Under the pieces are notes generated by a model. It did not search any database, had not been told where the DNA came from, and worked only from the letters and a program-made list of their open reading frames with translations. Below, piece by piece: positions 43,151-54,448 of a DNA stretch of 64,000 bases. The stretch covers positions 22,097,653 through 22,161,652 of the forward strand of contig OZ026595.1 in NCBI GenBank assembly GCA_964020085.1, written 5' to 3'. The position numbers and the translations under genes were made by a program. This stretch comes from Micromussa lordhowensis. Lineage: Eukaryota; Cnidaria; Anthozoa; Scleractinia; Lobophylliidae. Each line of letters opens with the position of its first letter. Within the stretch, counting starts at the first letter, position 1.

Positions 43151-45468
43151 TCCTTAACTGAATCAGTCGGAGCAAGATGTTTTTGACTGTTCGTGTAAAA
43201 TGGAGTACAGCAATCTCCACTTCTCGTCGCTCAGTTCTTTAGCTACTTCTGTTAATTTTATCACTTGGCTCGAAACAAAAGATTCGCCGTGAAGCTGGCA
43301 AGTTCAGCTAATTCGAAGGTCTTTTGAGGATGTTTGTCAGTCTTTGGAGACAATTTTGGAACTTTAAATGATAGTGTGCTCATTTTCCTGCATAACGAGC
43401 GCATCTGTAATAGTTTTCCAATCCTGTATTTTTTACCCTGTCCTTGCTGAGAGGTCTTGTGAACTTCCATATTTTACGAGTGATGCAAGCCAATCAGTAT
43501 TAGTGTTACGGGCTCACCGACCCTTTCACTGTCTGTACTTCAACTGTGACAACACTCACTTTGTAATCTCTTTAAATATGGCACCATAATGGCACTAAGC
43601 TAGTTGTTATTGCTAAAAAGCAACTAACGGATTATTGTATATAAAACAGAACGTAAAAACAGAACAAGCTGAACACATCGCTACTATTGGCTTTCTTTTT
43701 CTCTGCGCATATGACGTTGTTTTTGATTTCTCTCAAGATAGCATTTATTGCATGGCCGACATTGTCATCACTAATTATCTGTAATTAACACTGAACCGTT
43801 TACGGTATAGAGTTTAACAACCAAAACAAACTCGTTCGTTGTTATTGTTGAATTTACAGACATCATCCGTTTCAAAACCATTTCTAACCCCCAATTAGCC
43901 AAAATTAAAATTTTCTGAGCTATATAACCTTGTGCGCGCGTTCCTTCGGCTGTGCTATTCTAGTGTATCGCTTAGCTTTATAATCAGATTGTCGTTTTCA
44001 ATGGTTGCTTGTTGTTGTTTTCTGTCATTAATATTAATTACTCAGTTGTTTGTTTGAACGTTAGTATCTATGATAATTACAATAGCGTTCCATCGTTTTC
44101 TTCATTTTTATCGAAAACAGCACTCGTTAAATGATTCTCAAGTTCCTTGTTTGATCAATTTTCAGTCCCTCGTAATTTTAATCGATAATTGGTCGAGCTT
44201 TTTGCTTTATTTTTACGCTGCTGCTGTTATCTTTCGCTACATGTACAGATTATTAGTCCGATAATTTCATCAATTAGCAATTAAGAAGTTGGTCTCGAAT
44301 TTTGCGGCACGGACCACCAACTGCGATGGACCGCTCACGAATTAATTCCAACGACTTGCTTTTTCAATTCATTTGTAAAGAGAAATCTTTTAACCTCCAT
44401 GTTTGGAGGAAAACTTGATAAAAATTTTCGCAAAAGCGACACGAGAAACGTAAATAAACGCTTACCTTTCACGTGCTCGTTTACGGAGAATGGCTCGCGG
44501 AGATGCATTAGATAAAAACAGTCATTATAATACTAGCTTGTTAGGTCTCATTTGGAGAATATTGGTCTTGTTTTTTTTTCTTGCAAGAACTCGACCAGTA
44601 TTTCTCCAATACGGACCTCGCGCTAGTTCAATGGTATATACTGAACTAGAGTTGCACCAAAGTCGCCTTTTTGTTCACCAATTATAGAAGTCATTATACA
44701 AGTAACATACGGAGAAAATGTAAAGATGCAGCTGTCGCTTGGCGTTCCTAACGACTGCGCACAACGCGCTATCGATGTAGACTGACTGCAGCCATTTCAA
44801 TTCCAGTTGTTCACAGTCAAAGTAAGTTTAGTACCTGTCAGCTCCTATGCCCTGGGGGCCATTGAAAACACAGTTTTAAAGATCTGCTCGATTTAAACGT
44901 TTAGTCACAACGGGAAACTAATTAAAACCTTTAGGCTAACTTCTTTTCTCACCTGCTGGTCATTAGATTTGACAATCAAGGCAATTATATTTAATATTTA
45001 AGAAGGAAACATCAAGAAAATAAATAAGACAAAATTTCAGTGGATATGAAATCATTTTTTGAAGAAATATGGGGCTTAATTGTATTTCCGAAACAGTCAC
45101 AAAAGCTATGAAATTGTACTCCTTTCGACGCATCATTATTCATATTTGTTCATATGTAAAAGATAAAGCTTTCGTCTGTTCCATGTCAAAGAGAATCCCA
45201 TCAACACCAACCATTTTGTAAAAATAACTATATCCTCAGGGTTCTTTTTATCGTTATCGTCAAATACTGCCAGTTTTGTAACGCAGATTGTGGGATGTAG
45301 GCAATAATCGCCTCTTCAATTTCTCACGTAACACAAACTACAAATTTAGCAAAACATCACAAACATAACAAATTAAAGTGGTGATTCTATTTGTCCCTCA
45401 ATGCATATGCACACTTCGTTCGCCTCTTTTAGTATTAGCATTTTAACAACTCTACATTTAAGTATTCT

Positions 45469-46548
45469 TTAACTTTCTTCTTGCTTTTTGTCAGTACAGT
45501 TCGCCACAGGAGTGTTCTGTTCAATTAAACTTGGAGACGCAAGTGCTGTGGGGATGCCGTTTGATACCTTCCTAACTGTTCGGGTGCGTCGTATAAACCT
45601 GGCGCAAGCTGTGCGACTAACCGATCTTAAAGCTTGCCTATACTGCGGAATTCTACAGGCGTAGACAAATGGATTCAACGCGCAGCTAACGCATAACAAG
45701 GGCACGGACAACGCTTTTGTGATTACAAAACCTAACTCGCTACACACACCATTGCCTTCTTCCTCAAGGCATTGCTCTTCCAAATTGAAAACGAATAAAT
45801 AAGGCGCAATCGAAATAAAAAGCACAACGATAATCAACACAACCGTCAAAACGATCTTCTTTTCTAGTCTTATATTCCGGACTAAAGCGCGCGCTCTCCC
45901 GCCTTCCGTGTTCTCTGCGCGCACAAAGACGACGTTTCTTGAATAAAGACGGAATTCAATGTAAGTGGCCGCGTAGACAGCGCAAAGGGATGCCAGGGGA
46001 ACTGTAGTCTGCAGGTGAAGATCAACAACATGGAACAGTTCTTCCGAGCCACCGGTCGAGTGCGAGGCTTCGAACACTCCACAAAAGAGCCAGATTATGG
46101 TATTGGAGATGACGACTTTCCTCACTGTTATGAGCGCCTTATACTTCCAGGAAAGCTTGACAGCTAAGTACCTATCGACTGATAATGCGACAACCGTCAG
46201 AATCGAGATCTTTGTACTGACATGAGAAGAGATCAAGGAAATCTTGTGGAGTCTCTCGACCTCTACTCCAGTTGTGAGGCAAAACATGTACGCTGCATAC
46301 AAGGGCTGTACGAAAGATGCCCCAATAAAATCACTTAGGGCGAGACTGACCACAAAGTATGTAGTAGCGCGCGATCGGAAATAGTTGTGAGGATCTTTGT
46401 AGAGAGTAAATAGGAGAATGCTGTTTGTTGAAAAAGCAAGGAAGCCAAACAACAAACTACAAATTCCTGCCAAAAGCGCCACCGTTGCCGTTGGAATCCC
46501 TTCAATATGTTCGTGATCATGGTCGTGTGATTCGAGGCTCCCGCTCAT
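45469..46548 (-). CDS. Class A (rhodopsin-like) GPCR, copy 1, 359 residues
   Basis: Single exon, ATG at 46,548, TAA at 45,469-45,471. Seven membrane segments: TM1 19-50 (N42), TM2 61-87 (L-A-L-S-D73), TM3 100-125 ending D-R-Y (125-127), TM4 145-160 (W153), TM5 180-202, TM6 230-255 (A-P249-Y), TM7 273-300 (N-P-F-V-Y 292-296), then an Arg/Ser-rich tail. The N terminus has a His/Asp run (H-D-H-D-H-E-H). No cysteine is seen in extracellular loop 2, while loop 3 has C260 and C269. The missing TM3-loop 2 disulphide and a loop 3 cysteine pair recall melanocortin/adenosine-type (MECA) receptors, but the ligand is unknown. It would act at the plasma membrane through G proteins. Two close paralogues follow at 54,449 and 61,186. 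Confidence 0.93.
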   Translation of the reverse strand: MSGSLESHDHDHEHIEGIPTATVALLAGICSLLFGFLAFSTNSILLFTLYKDPHNYFRSRATTYFVVSLALSDFIGASFVQPLYAAYMFCLTTGVEVERLHKISLISSHVSTKISILTVVALSVDRYLAVKLSWKYKALITVRKVVISNTIIWLFCGVFEASHSTGGSEELFHVVDLHLQTTVPLASLCAVYAATYIEFRLYSRNVVFVRAENTEGGRARALVRNIRLEKKIVLTVVLIIVVLFISIAPYLFVFNLEEQCLEEEGNGVCSELGFVITKALSVPLLCVSCALNPFVYACRIPQYRQALRSVSRTACARFIRRTRTVRKVSNGIPTALASPSLIEQNTPVANCTDKKQEES

Positions 46549-47980
46549 AATTGCGACTAGTGAAAACTGTTAACAAGTAAAAGCCTTATCATCGACACTC
46601 GTCAGTTCCCCGACGAATATTATTCATAATGTCGACTAATGAATCCTCTTGGTCACATGAGCATATAATTGTTACTTCCAGCAAGCCCGCGAATTTCTTA
46701 GTTTCGCGCTTTTTCTGTCGCAATGTTTTATTTTTCCAAAACTTGAACTTGGACTGAGAAGAAGCGCCGTTTTCTCGAGAATGAGAAGTCCAAAGTGGGC
46801 GCGAAGCACATTTAAGCAGTGGTCTTTGTAATCTTGTGTCGGTAAGTTTTCTCATTTGCTTACCACATAAATTGACGAGTTTTCAGTGGAAACAATAGCA
46901 CATGACGTTCAACAGATGAATGTGACATTACATCTATTCATTATGCCTTCAAATTAACAACATCTACCGCCAGGAAACAGCTTTTGTAAAATTACAAGGG
47001 CGTTATTTAACGGCAAACTCTTCTATATCAGAAATTAAAATTACTGTAATCATCCGTCTTTAACGGAAATGTATACAACAGCCTTATTCTAGAACAATAT
47101 GGATTTCTTACTTATCTGATGCAGTTTCATTTATCGATAAGAGTATAGATCAATGGACGTTCTCTAAAAATACCACGGAAAGAGGAAAGAAAAAATTAGG
47201 TTCAAGTATTTACTTTAAAGGCAGAACTTAAAACAACACTGTTAAGTTGACTTTTTTTACATTCCGTGAGTGGTGTTACTTTACTTTTTATCAACAACCT
47301 TTCTGAAATTCAGTTGAAACAGCTTCCGTGTTTAAAAAAAACCCACTCTATCCTTCTGATAGTTATGTCATATGAAGAGAAATAATGTAGGTCTAATTTC
47401 TGAAAATACAACTAACTGTTATAGATGAGCCACACCCAAAGTCGAATATTAAAACAGGTTATCATCATGCACGCGTAAGAAATAAAACTGAAATAATTAC
47501 AATTTGAAATACAAAGGGCCGAAGATTAATTCAGCATTTTGATGGAGTGTTTTAAATTTTGAAAACAAGAGGATTATCCGACATAATTTCATGTGAAATG
47601 AATTTGTCCACAACAAACTGACTACGCACGGTTTCTCACTTTGCAGCCTTTCTTTCTCAGCGCTTGTGTTACTAGGGTAGTTTTGATTAGGTTCCTCTGA
47701 ATCACAGTGAGGCACAAAACTAATAAAACTCATACGGCAACCCGCTTAGCTTATTACAACGTGCTCATCTCACAAGTAACAGAAAAATATAAAATATTCA
47801 TTATGTCAGCTTCCTTCGTTTTAATTAACCGAAACATAATTATTGGAGCTGAATTAACATAACGCAAAAGTTCCATTGCGACAAATTATGATGGAATTGC
47901 CGACCAAAAATATTGAAGACTACGGCTATATAAAATAACGACCGTGGGGTCGGGAGATCGATTTAATTGCTAACAGTATC
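46549..47980. other. Region upstream of GPCR copy 1
   Basis: Conserved between all three units (for example 46,589-46,855, 55,540-55,804 and 62,279-62,500) because of duplication. The short minus-strand frames here shift between copies, so I read them as 5' UTR and promoter, not protein. Confidence 0.5.
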
Positions 47981-47987
47981 AGTGTAA

Positions 47988-48655
47988 AATTAGGTTGACT
48001 AGCCTACACGACTCTTACGGTTCATGACATTGGTACATTTGGACCCATTTGCTGTTCTCTGTTTGGTGTCTCGACCTTTTTGTTGCTTCACTCGTGTTTA
48101 TGAAGGGCACTTCATGTTGTGTTATGAAGAGGAACAATGGCTTAAACAACACGCACAACACAGTCAACAGAAAGTGACGAATGACCATCACAATAAATCA
48201 TGCTTCACTTTCATCCACAACAGCAGTTCAAATATGAATATTTCATGCATACCTTATATCACAGTCAACAGACTTGCGCGTAAACAGCTACTTAAACGGC
48301 CGGGCCCGGCGTCACAATGTATGATGCAAGTATTTCTTATTTTGTTCCTCGAAAGCAAATTCTTGGAAACATATATTGCATAAGAAATGAGCCTAAACAA
48401 TGCATAAACACATGGCAAATTACAGGTGTCAAAGTCTCAACTCTGCAAAGCGACATGCCGATAACAGCGGAAACCATGCAGACCCATGACCTCTAAAATG
48501 CTATAGCACAGTCTAACGGCTCAGCTTATGACAGAACATGAAGTGCCCTTCATAAACACGAGTGAAGCAACAAAAAGGTCGAGAAACCGAACAGAGAACA
48601 GCAAATGTACAAATGTCACGAACCGTAGGAGTCGTGTAGGCTGGTCAACCTCATT
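47988..48655. repeat. Large inverted repeat with about 130-bp arms
   Basis: 47,988-48,122 reappears reversed at 48,526-48,655 (for example CGTGTTTATGAAGGGCACTT vs AAGTGCCCTTCATAAACACG). About 400 bases lie between the arms. Unit 2 has only the first arm (56,940-57,075). Confidence 0.85.
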
Positions 48656-48854
48656 TACAACCTTAACACTATATAGAACAGACAATTCTACTCCTTTACT
48701 GAATCAGTCGTAGCAAGATGTTTTTGACCGTTCGTGTGGAGTAAAAGTCAACAGGCTTGAAAGTGTCTTCGTACAGCAATCTCCACTTCTCATCGCTCAG
48801 TTCTTTAGCTACTTCTGTTAATTTTATCCCTTGGCTAGAAACAAAAGATTCGCC

Positions 48855-49826
48855 TGCGGGATTCCCCAAGGATCAGTACTGGGCCCCACGTTGTTCGCTT
48901 TGTACACTAATGACCTTCCAAGGGCTGTCACCTCCGGCTCTATTTTTATGTACGCGGACGACACCACCGTTTATTGTATTGGCGACAGTGTCGATAACAC
49001 TGTCACTTCGTTAAATAGAGCCTTATCTGAACTGAACAGCTGGTGCCTAGAGAACTCACTAACCCCCCATCCAGCTAAGTGCGAAGCTATGCTTTTAATG
49101 AGAAAACCGCACATCGGGCCACTAATTCCTGTAACAATTGGAGAGGCACGGATCGAGTGGGTAAAACACACTCGCCTACTGGGCGTCACTATTGACGACA
49201 AGCTTTCCTGGATACACCATCTTACAGATTTGAAAAAAAACTTTGTAAATAAGCTGAATCTCTTGAAACGCAGTTCGTTTTTGAGCCGAAACGCCATACT
49301 GGACTTGTACTTTAAAATAATACTGCCATCTATTTTATATGGGCAGGTCGTTTGGGGAGGCTGTTCAAATACAGACCTTCTACAATCTTTGGAATTACTT
49401 CACCGAAGAGCAGCCAGAATAATATATAACTTACCTCACGATACGCCTACTGACGAAGTATACCGACAATCGAACTGGAACACTTTAACCTTTTATTATA
49501 AACTTCGATTAATTAAATTATTTCATAGCGTTTTCATAGGTGAAGCACCTGCGGCTCTTTCATATTTGACAAATAAACCTCGCACTGTATACCACCTCAG
49601 AAGGAGTAATAACGTTATCGTCCCTCGTTTTAATTCAAAATTTCTTAAAAACTCAATAAGCTATAGAGGCGCTATTCTTTGGAACGCTGTCTCGAGCCAC
49701 TATACGGGCCAGTTTACTGAGTTTTATCGTAAAGTGAAGAAGGACATTTATTTTAAGGAACTTGATTTTAGCGCACAGTCGGCCCAGTCATTGCCAAGGC
49801 ACTACCTAGATTTTAAATGCTTTTAA
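48855..49826 (+). pseudogene. Reverse transcriptase fragment (C-terminal half)
   Basis: Open to TAA at 49,826. It begins exactly at G-I-P-Q-G-S-V-L-G-P, then D-L-P, the catalytic Y-A-D-D-T (about 48,951), L-G-V-T-I-D-D-K-L-S-W (thumb), and the conserved C-terminal stretch with R-R-A-A-R-I-I and W-N-x-L. It lacks the endonuclease and the first RT motifs, so it is dead. The frame has not decayed, so the insertion is young. Confidence 0.92.
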
Positions 49827-50001
49827 ATATTTAACATTTTATGCCTGTATTTTACATTTTATGCTTGTGTTTTACATTTTATTCTGTAAGTAATGTTATC
49901 ACTATTTCAATTTAGTTTCATATTGTAATTATTTCCACACGACCCCACAAGCTCTAAGCTTTAAACCCTATCGTGTTTAAATAAAGGATATGACATATGA
50001 C
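48855..50001 (+). mobile_element. 5'-truncated non-LTR retrotransposon (Jockey/CR1/L2 superfamily)
   Basis: Flanked by 7-bp duplications ATTCGCC (48,848-48,854 and 50,002-50,008). The empty site is preserved in unit 1 at 43,281-43,290. It starts inside the reverse transcriptase gene and ends with a short ATGACATATGAC tail rather than poly(A). Truncation from the 5' end is the usual result of target-primed reverse transcription. Confidence 0.9.
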
Positions 50002-50466
50002 ATTCGCCGAGTTCCCTCTCCGTTTTTTGTGCTACTGAAGGCTTTTCTTCGCACGGATGCTCTTGATGGTCTGGTGCCGCGAAGCTGGTAGGTTCAGCTA
50101 ATTTGAAAGTCTTTTGAGGTTGTTTTTTAGTCTTTGGAAACAATTCTGGATTTAGATGGATTTTAGTTCGCTCATTTTTCTGCATAACGAGCGCATCTGA
50201 AATAGTTTTCCAATCCTGAACTTTTTACCTTGTCCTTGCTGAGAGGTCTTGTAAACTTCCATACACTCTTTCTTTTTTATAGGAATATACTTTATAAGAA
50301 TATTTGCGAAATTTAAAGAATATTTTATAAATAAACCCGAGGCTGAGATTTGATGAAAATTTGTAAATACAATACAATTGAGCTTATAAGTTTTTAACTA
50401 AACTGCGTAAATATCATTCCTTCCGTAAATGGCAAGAGCAAATAAAAAACAACAAAAACAGCAATA

Positions 50467-50562
50467 GTCCAGTTCTGGCCATCTCTCTGTCACACAACGC
50501 TAGGCTCTCGTTAAGAGAGGGGGTAGCGTTGCGTGACAGAGAGATGGCAAAAACTGGACTAA
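50467..50562. mobile_element. Foldback element with 38-bp arms
   Basis: TAGTCCAGTTCTGGCCATCT... and its mirrored end TAGTCCAGTTTTTGCCATCT... share CTCTGTCAC-CAACGCTA. Arms differ at about four positions. The loop is about 20 bases. Confidence 0.8.
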
Positions 50563-50594
50563 AACAGCACTAGCCGTATGTTCAATCTAAAGTA

Positions 50595-50776
50595 CAGTGG
50601 AACCTCAATATAACGAAGGACCAAGGGACTGGCAAAATATGTTCCCTATAACGAGGTTTCGTTGTATCGAGGTTCTTTTCCATATATTTTACTATTAATG
50701 GGGCCAGGAAAATCGTTCAAGTTCGTGATACCGAGGACTTCGTTATATAGAGGTTCGTTAAATCGAAGTTCCACTG
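50595..50776. mobile_element. pogo/Tigger-type MITE
   Basis: CAGTGGAACCTC...ATATAACGA at the left, inverted TCGAAGTTCCACTG at the right, flanked by TA on both sides. CAGTGGAACC ends and TA duplications are typical of pogo-like Tc1/mariner elements. Confidence 0.85.
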
Positions 50777-50796
50777 TAAAAACATTTCTGCAAGAA

Positions 50797-51003
50797 GTTA
50801 TGTGTGTCATATCAGGCTTTGTTGCTTGATTTGCTTTATTCCTTGAATCGCTCCGACGAAGGGCTAACGCTCGAAACGTCAGCTTCCGAATCTCTTTACG
50901 GTGGACAATTCACATTATCAACCCAGTTGATAAAACCAAATTATCTTGTAATACTCCCACCGACGCAGCAACACAGTTTCTTTAGAAACTTGCCCCCTTT
51001 ATA
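50797..51003 (+). repeat. PLE-like tail with hammerhead-like core (copy 1)
   Basis: Contains CCGACGA (50,853-50,859), GGGC/GCTC stem II (50,861-50,872), GAAAC and GTC, and flanking GCT/AGC that can pair. It is followed by CAACCCAGTTGATAAAACC wording. The core differs from CTGANGA at one base. Penelope-like elements are known to carry such minimal hammerheads in their flanking repeats; assignment to a PLE is inference. Confidence 0.45.
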
Positions 51004-52149
51004 GAACAGATAGTTTGACGTTTCATCCGCAAAGTCCACTTTTCATTTCTATAATCCAAGAATATTCACAAGAGTATTTTCAGCCTAAAATCGGCCTGGA
51101 CCGGAAAAACGATATTCTCATAAAAAGAGTGTAGTTTAGGAGTGATGCAAGCTAATAAGTATTAGTGTTACAGGCTCACCAACCCTTTCACTGTCTGTAC
51201 TTCAACTGCGACAAGACTCACTTTGTAATCGCTTTAAATATGGCACCATAATGGCACTAAGCTAGTTGATATTGCTAAAGAGCAATGAACGGATTATTGT
51301 ATAAAACAGAACTTAAAAACAGAACAAGCTGAACACAGCGCTACTATTGGCTTTCTTTTTCTCGGCGCATTTGACGTTGTTTTTAATTTTCAATTTCTTT
51401 CAAGATCGCATTTACGACAAGGCCGACATTGTCACCACTAATTATCTCTAATTAACACTGAACCATTTACGGTATAGAATCTAACAACCAAAACAAATTA
51501 ACTCGTTCGTTGTTATTGTTGAACATACAGACATCATCCGTTTCAAAATTATTTCTAACCCCCAATTAGCCAAAGTTAAAATTTTCTGAGCTATTTAACT
51601 TTGTGCATTCCTTCAGCTGAACTTCAATTATGAATGACTTTATAATCAGATTGTCGTTTTCAGTGGTTGCTTGTTGTCGTTTTCTGTCATTAATATTAAT
51701 TACTCAGCTGTTTGTGCGAACGTTAGCATCTATGATAATTACAATAGCGTTCTATCGTTTTCTTCATTTTTATCCGTTACATGATTCTCAAGTTCCTTGT
51801 TTGATCAATTTTCAATCCCTCGTATTTTTAATCGATCATTTGTCGAGCTCTTTTTTGCGCTGTTGTTGTTATCTTTCAGATTATTAGTCCGATAATTTCG
51901 TCAATCAGCATTCGATGCATTTTGTCCTTCCTTTTCAGTGGCCGAGAGCCCACCACGTGACCTGAAAATAACTGCCTACAAATCATGGTCTGCTCATGCG
52001 TAGTACCGTCTATATGTGTTTTGCTTCTTTTGCTGCAAATAATATTCTGCTCATGCGTAATTGAAACCACGCTCTTGTGTGAAAAATGGCAGATCGGTTC
52101 GATGAGCTGTCAGAGAGCGATTAAAATATGAAAACAAAACTGGTAATCG

Positions 52150-52300
52150 AATGATAAAACAATTATTGAACTCGGTCATCGCAAAAAATATCGTGATTTG
52201 TCAGTGTCTCGCAGATCAATTATTTGACTCAGCCTTCGGCTTCAGCAAATAATCGATCTCCTCGCCACTGACAAATCACGATAGTTTGCTCAACCTCGTC
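52150..52300. mobile_element. Foldback MITE in unit 2 (also 58,870-59,010 in unit 3)
   Basis: ATATCGTGATTTGTCAGTG and the mirrored CACTGACAAATCACGATA enclose AATTATTTGACTCAGCC / GGCTTCAGCAAATAAT. It belongs to the 1.3 kb absent from unit 1. Confidence 0.75.
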
Positions 52301-54448
52301 CAATAATTGTTAATTATTGTAGTTGGCGTGCTTTCAGTCAATCTCCATAAAGTGATTTTCTCCGTCATATAATCATATAATAATTTTATCGATACACCGA
52401 AGCTATAAAGGCGGTGTTGAAAATGAGTTACCATTGCACAACGCTGTGATATGTTCAAATGACAATCTCTCTACAACTAATTATAATTTTCCCTCTCTTC
52501 ATCAATTCACGCAACAACCTTCATAGCCTAAAAAGTAAATAAAGGACACCCAGTACATTAATATTAGTTATTTTCGCGGGAACTTAATATCGCGAAAATG
52601 GAAGATTGAGGCCTCAAGGTACAGTATCTAAGTTCTTTTTTATTCGAAACTTTCGTTGATCTACGGCATTGTCAGGAGAAAAATATATTTTCTTTAGATG
52701 CCATATATAGGCGAAAGCTTGGAATAAAAAAGAGATACAGTTAACGGGCCACTAACAACGGGAGTTCTTTAACTAAGAAAATGACTAAGCTTTTGTTCGG
52801 GCCAGAATAAAGTGTTCTTAATAACGGAGTGGGCGTAAGACGGGGATCCACTGTACAGTAGTTCAAGGACTCAATGGAGTCATCCATTTATTGGTCTCAT
52901 TAACGCAGAGATGTAATGAAGTTATAATTACCATTGGATATTTTGAAATAAAAGTGCGATGTTAAATTTACTAAAATCTTTCACGACCTTATGAGTACTC
53001 TTTGTTAATGCATCTAAATGAGTTTTCTGCTTTGCCACTGCTTTACCACATGCTACCCTAAATTGACATTTAATATCAGATTTTCAATGCTGGTTTACGT
53101 GCAATTCGTCTTTTCTAGTAATAACGGCAATTCTGTTACGGTAAAATACACCGAATTATTCATGAAGCTTATGCGTAATTCCTATTTATTAGATGGTTGA
53201 ACTGGTCTGGGTTGAAAAGGAGCATCCTGATTGGTTCCCGTAGCGGATCGAATTTTGCGGCACGGACCACCAACTGTGATGGACCGCTCACGAATCAATT
53301 CCAACGACTTGCTTTTTCAATTCCTTTGCGGTAAGGAGAAATCTTTTAACCTCCATGTTTGGAGGAAAACTTTATTAAAATTTTCGCAAAAGCGACACGA
53401 GAAACGTAAATAAACGCTTACCTTTCACGTGCTCGTTTACGGAGAATGGCTCGCGGAGATGCATCAATTTAGCAGCAGATAAAAAACAGTCATTATAATA
53501 CTAGCTTGTTGGGTCTCATTTGGAGAATATTGGTCTTGGTTTTTTTCCTTGCAAGAACTCGACCAATATTTCTCCAATACGGACCTCGCGCTACTTCAAT
53601 GGTATATACTGAGCTAGAGCTGCACCAAAGGCGCCTTTTCGTTCACCAATTATAGTATAGAAGTAACATACCGAGAAAATGTAAAGATGCAGCTGTCGCT
53701 TGGCGCTCCTAACGACTGCGCACAACGTGCTAACGATGTAGACTGACTGCAGCCATTTAAATTCCAGTTGTTCACAGTCAAAGTAGGTTTATTGAGTACC
53801 TGTCAGCTCCTATGCTCTGGGGGCCATTGAAAACACAGTTTAAAAGATCTTCTCGATTTAAACGTTTAGTCACAACGGGAAACTAATTAAAACCTTTAGG
53901 CTAACTTCTTTTCTCACCTGCTGGTCATTAGATTTGACAATCAAGGCAATTATATTTTATATTTAAGAAGGAAAAATCAAGAAAATAAATAAGACAAAAT
54001 TTCAGTAGATATGAAATCATTTTTTGAAGAAATATGGGGCTTAATGGTATTTCCGAAACAGTCACAAAAGCTATTAAGTTGTACTCCTTTCGACGCATTC
54101 ATTATTCATATTTGTTCATATGTAAAAGATAAAGCTTTCGCCTGTCCCATGTCAAAGAGAATCCCATCAACACCAACCATTTTGTAAAAATAACTATATC
54201 CTAAGGGTTCTTTTTAACGTTATCGCCAAATAATGCTAAAATGCATCTGCCAGTTTTGTAACGCAGATTGTGGGATGTAGGCAATAATCGCCTCTTCAAT
54301 TTCTCACGTAACACAAACTACAAATTTAGCAACACATCACAAACATAACAAATTAAAGTGGTGATTCTATTTGTCCCTCAATGCATATGCACACTTCGTT
54401 CGCCTCTTTTAGTATTAGCATTTTAACAACTCTACATTTAAGTATTCT

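Larger units (their letters stand above)
43150..48690. repeat. GPCR tandem array, unit 1
   Basis: Starts near the phrase CTGAATCAGTCGGAGCAAGA (43,160), which recurs at 48,700 at the start of unit 2. It contains GPCR copy 1. Compared with units 2 and 3 it lacks about 1.3 kb (51,905-53,250 in unit 2) and retains empty sites for two transposons found in unit 2. Confidence 0.8.
50264..51131. mobile_element. 868-bp TIR DNA transposon, TA target duplication, with nested elements
   Basis: Ends CACTCTTTCTTTTTTATAGG and (inverted) CACTCTTTTTATGAGAATAT; TA at 50,262-50,263 and 51,132-51,133. Unit 1 has the empty site at 43,469-43,474. It contains no transposase; it holds a foldback element, a pogo-type MITE and a hammerhead-like tail. 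Confidence 0.8.

Noticed and set aside
46589..46855. 88-codon minus-strand frame upstream of GPCR copy 1
   Set aside because: The matching frames in units 2 and 3 are shifted or shorter, so there is no protein-level constraint.
48024..48383. 119-codon plus-strand frame in unit 1 (and 56,989-57,426 in unit 2)
   Set aside because: Frames differ by the insertion, no family match, and opposite strand to the GPCR promoter region.
50804..51004. 66-codon plus-strand frame in the PLE-like tail (and 57,538-57,738)
   Set aside because: It spans the hammerhead-like core and is conserved only because of the recent duplication.
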